Origin: JAKAVN01 sp963796565
Lineage (GTDB): Bacteria; Desulfobacterota; Binatia; Binatales; Binataceae
Direction: 5' to 3'
Assembly (NCBI GenBank): GCA_963796565.1
Contig: CAWCMA010000001.1
Span: 310,001 to 374,000, forward strand
Length of the DNA stretch: 64,000 nucleotides
Part shown: one piece after another, positions 56,682-64,000 of the stretch
How positions within the stretch are numbered: the stretch's first letter is position 1
Layout of the letters: each line of letters opens with the position of its first letter
Position numbers and translations under genes: made by a program
The notes under the pieces: generated by a model
What the model was told of the DNA's origin: nothing
Database searches by the model: none
Seen by the model: the letters and a program-made list of their open reading frames with translations, nothing else

Positions 56682-59363
56682 ATGCAGATTCAACAACTCT
56701 CTGCCGCCGACGCCGTCGCGAGCCTCAACAGCGGGCCTCAGGGCTTGTCATCCGCGGAGGCCCTGCGCAGGCTCTCCGAGTTCGGCCCCAATCGGGTGGA
56801 GAAAGTCGCGGGCGAATCGATGCTGCTGCGGTTTCTGAAGGAGTTCACGCACTTATTCGCGCTAATCCTGTGGCTCGCCGCGGCACTCGCCTTTTTGGCG
56901 GAGTGGAGCGATCCAGGACAGGGCATGGCCAAGGTGGGTTACGCGGTCGTGGTCGTCATCCTGGTCAGTGGGCTGTTCTCGTTCTGGCAGGAATTCCGGG
57001 TCGAGCGTACCCTTGCCGCGTTGCGCGAGTTGCTGCCGCAGCAGGTTGACGTGTTGCGCGAGGGCAAGGCGGTGAGGCTGGCGGCGGACCAGCTTGTCCC
57101 GGGTGAGATCGTCCTGTTGGAGCAGGGCAACAACATACCGGCGGATTGCCGCCTTATCGAAGCATTCGGAGTTCGCATCAACGACGCGACGGTCACCGGC
57201 GAGTCGCTGCCCAAGCTTCGCACGGCCGAGCCATGCGACGCTGAAAGGGTAATTTACGCCGAGAACATCCTGCTCGCCGGCACTTCGATGGTTTCGGGGG
57301 AGGCCAAAGCGGTGGTATTTGCCACCGGCATGCATACGGAGTTCGGCAAGATCGCGCATCTGGTGCAAACCGGCGGCGAAACCGTCTCTCCGTTGCGCGA
57401 GCAGGTCGCGTACCTAAGCCGCCTGATCGGCATCCTCGCGGTGGCGATCGGCCTGTTATTTTTCGCGATCAGCCGCATTCTCGGCATTCCCTTCTGGGAA
57501 GGTTTCATCTTCGCCATCGGCATCATCGTCGCGATGGTGCCCGAAGGGCTGCTGCCCACCTTAACCCTCGCGCTGGTCCTGGCCACGCAACGTATGGCGA
57601 AACGCCACGTGCTCATCCGCTATCTGCCGTCGGTCGAGACCCTCGGCTCGACCACTGTGATCTGCACCGACAAGACCGGCACCTTGACGCAGAACCGGAT
57701 GACGGTGAGGCAGATTTGGCTTGGAGCGGGCGTGGAATGCGCGCCCAATCCCGGCTTGGAGGCCGCCACCCCCGCGCTCTACCGTCCTTTCTTCATGACC
57801 GCCCGCTTGTGCCACGATCTGAGGGAAGGCGAGCAGCAGGGACGGACGGCACGGCTCGGCGATCCGATGGAGGTCGCGCTGGTCGAGACGGCCGAGCGCT
57901 TTTTGTCCGCGCTTCCGGCTTGCAGGAAGCTCGATGAAATACCTTTCGACGTGGGCCGCATGCGGCTATCGACGGTGCATGAGACCCCGGAGGGGCCGAC
58001 GCTCTTTTGCAAGGGCGCGCCGGAGATGGTCCTCCCGCTGTGCGATCGAATACTGGCCGACGGCGCAATACTCCCGCTCGATTCCGGCTTGCGCGCGAAG
58101 GTTCACAAGACGGAAGAAGCGATGGCGGCGCAGGGCCTGCGAGTCATCGCGATGTCCTACCGGCCGCTCGGGGAACAGTGGCAGCGCGGGCGGGAAGAGG
58201 AAAACCTCATTTTCGCGGGGCTCGCCGGGCTCGAGGATCCGCCGCGCCCCGAGGTTGCGGAGGCGTTGCGCAAATGCCGCGAAGCGGGCATCGCGGTGAT
58301 CATGGTCACCGGCGACCATCCTTTCACCGCCCGGGCGATAGGGCGCGAGATCGGGCTCATCCGCTCGGATTCCCCGCTGGTAATCACGGGGGAGCAGCTG
58401 CGCGCGCTCACCGACACGCAGTTGCGCCTGGCGCTGGACACGGCGGAAATCATCTTCGCCCGCGTCGGCGCGGATCAAAAAAGGCGGATCGTCGAGGCGC
58501 TCAAAAGCAAGGGACACGTGGTGGCAGTCACCGGCGACGGCGTCAACGACGCGCCGGCGCTCAAGAGTGCGCACATCGGGATCGCGATGGGGATAACGGG
58601 CACTGACGTGGCCAAGGAAGCGGCCGACATGGTGCTGCTGGACGACAACTTCGCCAGCATCGTCAACGCAGTCGAGGAGGGGCGCGCCGTCTTCAGCAAC
58701 ATCCGCAAATTCCTTACCTACATTCTCGCCCACAACGTGCCCGAGCTGATTCCGTACCTGGTGTTCTCGCTGTTCAGCGTTCCGCTGGCGCTCACCCCGA
58801 TTCAAATCCTGTCGATCGACATGGGAACCGATTCGCTGACCGCGCTCGGCCTGGGCGTCGAGAAACCTGATCCGCGGACGATGCAGCGTCCTCCGCGCTC
58901 GCAACATCAGCGGCTCTTCGACTGGCCCTTGGCGCTGCGCGCTTACCTGTTCCTGGGCGCGATCGAAGCCGCGATCGCGATGGCGGCGTTCTTCTTCTTG
59001 CTGCACGGCGGCGGCTGGCGCTACGGACAGACGCTGGCGATGAGCGATCCGCTGTACCTGCGGGCGACCACCGTCTGCTTCAGCGCGATCGTCGTGATGC
59101 AGATCGTGAACGTGTTTCTGTGTCGCAGCTCGACACGCTCGATTTTTACGACCGGGATTCTCGGTAACCCGCTCATCTGGGGCGGGGTGCTAGTGGAGAT
59201 CGCGCTGGTCGCGCTCATCGGCTACACGCCGCTCGGCAATTTCATCTTTGGAACCGCGCCAATCGGCGTGCGGGCGTGGTTATTCATACTGCCTTTCGCG
59301 GCGGTGATGCTGGTCGCGGAAGAAGTGCGGAAATGGATCGTGCGCGCTCGCTCGCCCGCGTAG
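56682..59363 (+). CDS. P-type ATPase of the P2 type, Na,K-ATPase-like
   Basis: An 893-residue pump. It has LSSAEALRRLSEFGPNRVEK at the N-terminus, the actuator DATVTGESLPKL, helix 4 MVPEGLLPTLTLALVLATQR with the conserved PEGLL, CTDKTGTLTQNRMTV, the nucleotide site FCKGAPEMVLP, VAVTGDGVNDAPALKSAHIG and NVPELIPYLVFSLFSVPLAL. The helix 4 and following KRHVLIRYLPSVETLGSTTV resemble animal Na,K- and H,K-ATPase alpha chains (P2C) more than most bacterial Ca or Mg pumps. Ion choice remains unproven. It is divergent from the PRPP-synthetase-like gene. Confidence 0.93.
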   Translation: MQIQQLSAADAVASLNSGPQGLSSAEALRRLSEFGPNRVEKVAGESMLLRFLKEFTHLFALILWLAAALAFLAEWSDPGQGMAKVGYAVVVVILVSGLFSFWQEFRVERTLAALRELLPQQVDVLREGKAVRLAADQLVPGEIVLLEQGNNIPADCRLIEAFGVRINDATVTGESLPKLRTAEPCDAERVIYAENILLAGTSMVSGEAKAVVFATGMHTEFGKIAHLVQTGGETVSPLREQVAYLSRLIGILAVAIGLLFFAISRILGIPFWEGFIFAIGIIVAMVPEGLLPTLTLALVLATQRMAKRHVLIRYLPSVETLGSTTVICTDKTGTLTQNRMTVRQIWLGAGVECAPNPGLEAATPALYRPFFMTARLCHDLREGEQQGRTARLGDPMEVALVETAERFLSALPACRKLDEIPFDVGRMRLSTVHETPEGPTLFCKGAPEMVLPLCDRILADGAILPLDSGLRAKVHKTEEAMAAQGLRVIAMSYRPLGEQWQRGREEENLIFAGLAGLEDPPRPEVAEALRKCREAGIAVIMVTGDHPFTARAIGREIGLIRSDSPLVITGEQLRALTDTQLRLALDTAEIIFARVGADQKRRIVEALKSKGHVVAVTGDGVNDAPALKSAHIGIAMGITGTDVAKEAADMVLLDDNFASIVNAVEEGRAVFSNIRKFLTYILAHNVPELIPYLVFSLFSVPLALTPIQILSIDMGTDSLTALGLGVEKPDPRTMQRPPRSQHQRLFDWPLALRAYLFLGAIEAAIAMAAFFFLLHGGGWRYGQTLAMSDPLYLRATTVCFSAIVVMQIVNVFLCRSSTRSIFTTGILGNPLIWGGVLVEIALVALIGYTPLGNFIFGTAPIGVRAWLFILPFAAVMLVAEEVRKWIVRARSPA

Positions 59364-59382
59364 TCACGCTCCCCGCCACGCG

Positions 59383-59802
59383 TTAGTTGCTCGCGCGGCG
59401 CGCACCAGTCTGGATCGACTGCAGGTAGGCGACCAATTCGGCGATCCGCGCCCGGACCGCGGTTTCGTCGTGCGTCTCGGCATAGAAACGTTTGCCCCAT
59501 ACCGGCATCTCGCGCGGGCCGTGAGCTTTGACTGTGGCGCGGCCGTCGATGAAGCGGGCGACCTGGTCCTCGGGCAGCGGATTCCCGAAACGCTCCGAGA
59601 GCCGGCGCAGGTTGGCTGGCGGAGTAGTCAGTGCGTGCGCCACCGGCCCGTCACCCTCGCCAGTCAGCCCGTGACACGACGCGCAGTATTCGAGATAAAC
59701 TTGCCGCCCTTGCGCAACGGTATCATCCCCGGCGCTCGCCGCGGAGCCGAACATCAGCAGCAAACCAGCCAGTGCGGGAATCCACTTGCTCCTCGACATC
59801 AT
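59383..59802 (-). CDS. Monohaem cytochrome c
   Basis: A 139-residue secreted protein: a signal peptide (MMSRSKWIPALAGLLLMFGS, cut near SAASA), haem motif CASCHG in LEYCASCHGLTGEGDGPVAH, and a probable axial Met in REMPVWGKRF. Its size and motif spacing are those of class I cytochromes c that carry electrons in the periplasm. The cytochrome oxidase genes at the end of the window are a possible partner. It is convergent with the P-type ATPase, 19 bp apart. Confidence 0.93.
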   Translation of the reverse strand: MMSRSKWIPALAGLLLMFGSAASAGDDTVAQGRQVYLEYCASCHGLTGEGDGPVAHALTTPPANLRRLSERFGNPLPEDQVARFIDGRATVKAHGPREMPVWGKRFYAETHDETAVRARIAELVAYLQSIQTGARRASN

Positions 59803-60197
59803 CAGCTTTCTCCTGGTCTCACGTTACACTCTGCCGGCGACGCCGCATACCCGCGCACGGGTCCGGGGTTGCTTGCGCATCAAGTTGTTGGAAGTCGATT
59901 TGGCGATCGCCGACCGACTCTAAAAGCTGTATCCGCAGGGATCAGTTTCGGCTCGCGCGACTGTTCCGATAGGGGCCAATCGAAACAGCTCGCCAGGAAA
60001 AGCCCGGCTGTTCGTTCAATCATAAAGGGCCAGAAAAAGCTTGGTTTGACCGCGTTGTTCGATCCTCTGCGCACTCTTTCTCTCAGATCTTTTTGCCTCG
60101 GCACGATGTTCGCTTACCTCAGCGTCTCGACGATGCGCTGGGTTGCGCCTTAAGACCAGTCCGCGATCTTGCGCAACCGGCCCAAGGAGGTCACTGC
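59803..60197. other. Intergenic region before the hydrolase gene
   Basis: These 395 bp contain no convincing gene. Besides a possible sigma-54 site at 60098-60114, there is an imperfect long-spaced inverted repeat CTGTTCC...GAAACAG around 59961-59988. Nothing else is recognised. Confidence 0.45.
60098..60114 (+). promoter_or_regulatory. Possible sigma-54 promoter before the hydrolase gene
   Basis: TCGGCACGATGTTCGCT has GG and GC at the correct ten-base spacing and differs from YTGGCACGRNNNTTGCW at two positions (C for T at the second base, C for T before the GC). The predicted start is near 60125, about 70 bp before the gene at 60198. No inverted repeat like those at 46520 and 51958 is seen at the same distance, so it is a weaker candidate. 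Confidence 0.45.
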
Positions 60198-60983
60198 ATG
60201 GCGACGCAGACGAGGGAAGAGTTCAGCGCGGGGAACGATCGGTTGCTCGCGCTCAAGGGCGGCGGTGGAAAACCACTGCTGGTGCTTCACGAGGAACTGG
60301 GCCATCCCGGCTGGCTCGGATGGCATGAGACCCTGAGCCGTCGGCGGACGCTGCTCATCCCGCTCCATCCGGGCTTTGGCCAGACGCCACGCGTCGAGTG
60401 GGTGATGAACGTACGCGACCTGGCGTGCTTCTACGCGCGATTCCTGCGCGACCAGCACCTCGCCCCGATCGACGTCATTGGATTTTCCTTCGGCGGATGG
60501 CTGGCCGCCGAGATGGCCGCCAACGACCCGCATCTTTTTCGCAGGATGGCGTTGGTTGCGCCGATGGGCATTCGTCCGCCCAAGGGCGAAATCATGGACA
60601 TGTTCACCTTGACCGCGCGTGCCTACCTGCACAACACGGTGCTCGACGCCGCGCATACCGCCGAGTTCTCGCATCTCTATGGCGGGGGCGAAACGCCGGA
60701 ACAATTCGAAGCGTTCGAAGACGCCCGGTCGGAGGCGGCGCGGATTGCCTGGCAGCCTTACATGTTCAATCCAAGTCTGCCCCATCTGCTGGAGGGCGCC
60801 TCGGAAGTACCCACGCTGTTGCTCTGGGGCCGGCAGGACGCTGTGGTCCCGGTATCGGTGGCGGAGGTCTACCATCGGGCCCTTCGGGATTCGAGGCTCG
60901 CGGTTCTCGATGGATGCGGGCATCGGCCGGAAATCGAAAAGCCGGGCGAATTCATCAAAGAGGTCGAAGCATTTCTCGCCTAA
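60198..60983 (+). CDS. Alpha/beta hydrolase
   Basis: The start is ATG 60198, with AAGGAGG upstream; an earlier in-frame ATG at 60093 has no such site. The 261-residue protein has the alpha/beta-hydrolase plan: LLVLHEELGHPGWLGWHETL (oxyanion region), nucleophile elbow IGFSFGGWLA, and the late LLLWGRQDAVVPVSVAEVYH followed by the His in DGCGHRPEIEKP. The Asp in GRQDAVVP is part of the triad. It is 21 bp before an LLM oxidoreductase gene, so the two may degrade the same compound. Confidence 0.88.
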   Translation: MATQTREEFSAGNDRLLALKGGGGKPLLVLHEELGHPGWLGWHETLSRRRTLLIPLHPGFGQTPRVEWVMNVRDLACFYARFLRDQHLAPIDVIGFSFGGWLAAEMAANDPHLFRRMALVAPMGIRPPKGEIMDMFTLTARAYLHNTVLDAAHTAEFSHLYGGGETPEQFEAFEDARSEAARIAWQPYMFNPSLPHLLEGASEVPTLLLWGRQDAVVPVSVAEVYHRALRDSRLAVLDGCGHRPEIEKPGEFIKEVEAFLA

Positions 60984-61004
60984 GGGAGTGAGTGAGGTAT
61001 CGCC

Positions 61005-62327
61005 ATGCACATAATGTGGTTCACCGAACGCTCGTACAGCATTCATCTGTCCGAAGATGAGGTGTTGAAAAACCGCAGTTTCTTCGGTCTGTCGAATAAG
61101 TATTTCGATGCCCCGAAGGGAGCCCAGCTACTCAATCAGTACCTGGACGAGAAGATCTATTCCGAAGATCTGGGATTCGACGGGGTAATGCTCAACGAGC
61201 ATCACGGCACGCCCTTTTGCCTCGGCGCGGTGATGGACGTTGAGGCCGCGATTCTGGCCAGGACGACCAAGAAGGTGAAGATCGTGCTGCTCGGCAATCC
61301 CACGCCGACGGTCGCCAATCCGTTGCGGCTCGGCGAAGAGCTGGCGATGATCGACCTGATCTCCGGGGGACGGCTGGTGCCGGGATGGGTCCGCGGGGCC
61401 GGTAGCGAGCAGTTGGCGAACAATTCAAATCCCGCCTACAACCGCGAATATTTCGACGAGGCTCACGACCTCATCCTCAAGTCGTGGACCACGCCCGGGC
61501 CGTTTCGCTGGGAAGGCAAACACTTTCATTTTCGCTTCGTCAATCCTTGGGTGCTCCCCCTGCAGAAGCCGCATCCGCCGATCTGGATTCCTGGCCTCGT
61601 GAGTCCTGAAACCGTTGTCTGGTCCGCACGGCATCGCTACCCGTACGTCGCGCTTGCGACTTACCTGCAGCCGACGACTGAGTTGTGGAGCATGTACACG
61701 GCCGCCGCCGCGCAGGAAGGCTACCAGGCCGGGCCCGAGAACTTCGGCTATATGCAACCGATCTTCGTCGCCGACAACCAGGCCAAGGCCGAGGAAATGG
61801 GCAAGCGCTTCCTGTTCGGCGGCGGCTTTTCAAACTTTGCCCGTCCCGAGTGGATGTTCCCGCCGGGATACAACTCGAAGGAAGCGACCCGGCGCCTGGC
61901 TCATCAGTTCGCCAATCCGAATCAGCCCGGCAAAACGATTATGCCTTCGGACCCCAGCGCTTCGAGTGAGGCCGTCGACGTAGAAGCGGCCAAGAAAGCG
62001 CTCTATGGGGACTACGGCCAGTGGCAAAAGAACTACCAGATGATTGCGGGGACGCCGGAAAACGTGATCCCGAAGCTGCGCAAAGTCCTGGAAGTGCTGC
62101 GTCCGGGCATCTTCTCGTTCTGGCTTGACGGCCCTATTCCGAGCGCTGACCGGATGTCGTGTCTGAAGCTACTGGGAGAAGAAGTGGTCCCTGCTCTGCG
62201 CGAAATCGGAAAGGAACTCGACCTGGTGGATCCTTTCGAACGCAAGCCGGGATCACGCCCGCTCCCGGCGAGCGGTAAGCCCGAGATGGTGGCGCGGCCC
62301 GAAGCTCTGGCGGCGCTCAGCGCGTGA
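61005..62327 (+). CDS. LLM-class flavin-dependent oxidoreductase
   Basis: A TIM-barrel F420- or FMN-dependent monooxygenase-like protein of 440 residues. The start MHIMWFTERSYSIHLSEDEV matches the first strand. Motifs are EDLGFDGVMLNEHHGTPFCL, NPLRLGEELAMIDLISGGRL and VPGWVRGAGSEQLANNSNPA. It is longer than luciferase (about 350) because of a C-terminal extension (IPSADRMSCLKLLGEEVVPA). The flavin or F420 question cannot be settled here. It follows the hydrolase closely and is 104 bp before coxB. Confidence 0.88.
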   Translation: MHIMWFTERSYSIHLSEDEVLKNRSFFGLSNKYFDAPKGAQLLNQYLDEKIYSEDLGFDGVMLNEHHGTPFCLGAVMDVEAAILARTTKKVKIVLLGNPTPTVANPLRLGEELAMIDLISGGRLVPGWVRGAGSEQLANNSNPAYNREYFDEAHDLILKSWTTPGPFRWEGKHFHFRFVNPWVLPLQKPHPPIWIPGLVSPETVVWSARHRYPYVALATYLQPTTELWSMYTAAAAQEGYQAGPENFGYMQPIFVADNQAKAEEMGKRFLFGGGFSNFARPEWMFPPGYNSKEATRRLAHQFANPNQPGKTIMPSDPSASSEAVDVEAAKKALYGDYGQWQKNYQMIAGTPENVIPKLRKVLEVLRPGIFSFWLDGPIPSADRMSCLKLLGEEVVPALREIGKELDLVDPFERKPGSRPLPASGKPEMVARPEALAALSA

Positions 62328-62437
62328 AAAGAGATAAACCCCAGGCGGTAGTGGCGCCGATCTCAGTGCCACCACCGCCTGCAAGTCACGGCCGTATGCG
62401 CCTGTCTGCGCTGCTTGATCGGCTGTAGCGATTGCAA

Positions 62438-63154
62438 ATGCTGATGCACTGGCTCCCGCTTGACATTTCGACCTTCGGACCGAGCGTTGACTACGTCTTT
62501 CGCCTGATCCTTTACGTAGTTGGTGCGTGGTTTATCGTGGCCGAGGGCGCGATACTCTATTTCGCCTTCCGGTTTCGCCAGCGGCCAGGCCATGCGGCCG
62601 CTCATCTTCGCGGCGATAATTTCAAGCAGCTCGCTTGGATCATGGTTCCGGCTTTGATCGTCGTAATGTTCGATTTCGGCATCGACATAGCGGCTGGACA
62701 CGCGTGGGAGGAAATCAAACTCGAATCGCCTCCGCCCGCCTTGAACGTCAGTGTCACTGCCGAGCGATTTGCGTGGATTTTCGACTACCCCGGCCCGGAT
62801 GGGAAATACGGAACGCCGGATGACTATTGGTCTATGGCCAAGCTTTATGTGCCGGTTAACCAGGTGGTGCGCCTGAATATGCGCTCGATGGACGTGATTC
62901 ACAGTCTTGCCGTGCCGAATTTGCGCTTGCGGCAGGACGTGGTTCCCGGCCGCACGATCTCAGCCTGGTTCAAGGCAACCAAGCCCGGCAGCTATGAGAT
63001 CGAGTGTACTGAGTTGTGCGGCTTCGACCATTACAGGATGCAGGGTTCGCTGGTGGTGCTGAGTGAGAGTGAATATGCGCAATGGCAACACCAGCACTGG
63101 CCACCGGTCGCCGCCAAGCCAGCCCCGGCTGATAACACTGGAGTCAAGCAATGA
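62438..63154 (+). CDS. coxB: Cytochrome c oxidase subunit II
   Basis: This subunit accepts electrons from cytochrome c through the binuclear CuA centre. It has two N-terminal membrane helices (FRLILYVVGAWFIVAEGAIL, QLAWIMVPALIVVMFDFGID) and a periplasmic cupredoxin domain. VTAERFAWIFDYPGPDGKYG is typical, and the CuA ligands are His in MDVIHSLAVP and ECTELCGFDHYRM (two Cys, Glu, His, Met). The start is uncertain: ATG 62438, TTG 62432 or ATG 62444. Its TGA overlaps the coxA start. Confidence 0.93.
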   Translation: MLMHWLPLDISTFGPSVDYVFRLILYVVGAWFIVAEGAILYFAFRFRQRPGHAAAHLRGDNFKQLAWIMVPALIVVMFDFGIDIAAGHAWEEIKLESPPPALNVSVTAERFAWIFDYPGPDGKYGTPDDYWSMAKLYVPVNQVVRLNMRSMDVIHSLAVPNLRLRQDVVPGRTISAWFKATKPGSYEIECTELCGFDHYRMQGSLVVLSESEYAQWQHQHWPPVAAKPAPADNTGVKQ

Positions 63155-64000
63155 GTCAGGCCGCAGCACAACAAAAGAGCGCCGAGATTGCGCACCTCGA
63201 AGAGCTGAGCTTCGTCCGGAAGTATGTATTCTCCAGCGATCATAAGACAATCGCCAAACAGTATCTTGGCATAAGCGGGTTCATGGCATTGGTTGGCGGT
63301 TTTACCGCCTACGCGATACGCTGGCAGCTCGCGTGGCCTGCTGCCCGAATTCCGGGAGTGGGCGTGATTACACCAGACGCTTACAACACGCTGGTAACCA
63401 TGCATGGCACCATCATGGTGTTCTTCGTGGCGATGCCGCTGTTGCTGGGCGTGTTCGGCAACTTCTGTATTCCGCTGATGGTGGGGGCCGGCGACATGGC
63501 CTTCCCGCGGCTCAACATGCTGTCGGTGTGGACACTGTTCGTCGGCGCCCTGATACTTTTGGCGAGTTTCTTCGTGCCTGGCGGCGCGGCGGCCTCGGGA
63601 TGGACCGCGTACGCTCCGCTTTCGGCCAATCCCAGCTTAACCCCCGCGGTGCTGGGTCAGGACATGTGGATCCTGGCGCTCGCGCTCGAGTTCTCCTCGT
63701 TTCTGATGGGCGGGGTGAATTTTCTCACTACCGCGCTGAACATGCGCGCGCCTGGGATGGGATTGTGGCGCCTGCCGTTGCTGGTCTGGTACGAGATCAC
63801 GGCCAGCGTGCTGTTTTTGCTCTCCGTGGGTCCGCTGATCGGCGGTGCGGTGATGCTGTTGCTCGATCGCCTGGTTGGCGCAGGGTTTTTTCTGCCGGCC
63901 AAGGGCGGCGATCCGCTGCTGTGGGAGCATCTGTTCTGGTTTTTCGGCCATCCCGAGGTGTACGTGGTCGCGTTGCCCGGCTTCGGAATCATGCTTGAGA
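63151..64000 (+). CDS. coxA: Cytochrome c oxidase subunit I, 5' part (cut by window end)
   Basis: The ATG at 63151 overlaps the coxB stop (ATGA). About 283 residues are visible: SFVRKYVFSSDHKTIAKQYL, NTLVTMHGTIMVFFVAMPLL with the low-spin haem histidine, GDMAFPRLNMLSVW with the D-channel Asp, and WEHLFWFFGHPEVYVVALPG. The last carries the CuB histidine with its cross-linked Tyr and the D-channel glutamate. These are intact type A haem-copper oxidase features. The gene runs off the window with no stop. Confidence 0.93.
   Translation, partial: MSQAAAQQKSAEIAHLEELSFVRKYVFSSDHKTIAKQYLGISGFMALVGGFTAYAIRWQLAWPAARIPGVGVITPDAYNTLVTMHGTIMVFFVAMPLLLGVFGNFCIPLMVGAGDMAFPRLNMLSVWTLFVGALILLASFFVPGGAAASGWTAYAPLSANPSLTPAVLGQDMWILALALEFSSFLMGGVNFLTTALNMRAPGMGLWRLPLLVWYEITASVLFLLSVGPLIGGAVMLLLDRLVGAGFFLPAKGGDPLLWEHLFWFFGHPEVYVVALPGFGIMLE

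Overview
The window is 64 kb of GC-rich bacterial chromosome, apart from one integrated element. Gene content suggests a methylotrophy-capable, aerobically respiring soil or sediment bacterium: a complete N-methylglutamate pathway, a second (N-type) ATP synthase, cytochrome c oxidase and LLM-type flavin oxidoreductases. A deltaproteobacterial-like lineage such as Candidatus Binatota would fit, but that is inference; no phylogenetic marker here settles it.

Layout. (1) 1-4,067: nfo (partial), a possibly frameshifted lipoprotein gene, nadK and recN. (2) 4,068-17,889: tRNA-Ala(GGC) holding a 13.7-kb integrated element bounded by 50-bp direct repeats. All its genes lie on the minus strand: tyrosine integrase, two AlpA-like HTH proteins, a NrS-1-like primase with a DUF3987 helicase domain, an iteron-like origin, small and large terminase subunits, small phage-type genes and three AT-richer cargo genes of unknown function. 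No capsid, portal or tail gene is recognisable, so it resembles a phage satellite or a stripped prophage. (3) 18,113-19,462: a small hypothetical gene and a DUF1275 membrane protein. (4) 19,887-29,374: gmaS-mgsABC-mgdABCD, the whole N-methylglutamate route for methylamine oxidation in one apparent operon. (5) 29,419-34,539: a YtcA/MdtN/MdtP/MdtO-like efflux set with an FUSC transporter. (6) 34,729-35,670: a patatin-like lipase. (7) 35,867-42,515: an N-ATPase operon in the order atpD-C-Q-R-B-E-F-A-G, with a two-carboxylate c subunit and a b subunit carrying a delta-like C-terminus. (8) 42,548-59,802: a stress island with a CBS-fused site-2 protease, CBS and universal stress proteins, a sigma-54 activator, a bifunctional kinase, two P-type ATPases, DUF2267, an AMP/thymidine phosphorylase, a metallo-beta-lactamase RNase, a PRPP-synthetase-like protein and a cytochrome c. 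(9) 60,198-64,000: an alpha/beta hydrolase, an LLM oxidoreductase, coxB and the start of coxA, cut by the window end.

The most novel signals are the satellite-like element with its origin and palindromic operators, and a small sigma-54 circuit. In the latter, two stress genes (Usp-CBS and DUF2267) each have a -24/-12 promoter with a related inverted repeat centred 95-96 bp upstream of the -12 GC, and an activator gene of the right class lies in the same cluster. The N-ATPase c subunit and a Na,K-ATPase-like pump together suggest that sodium handling matters to this organism under stress.
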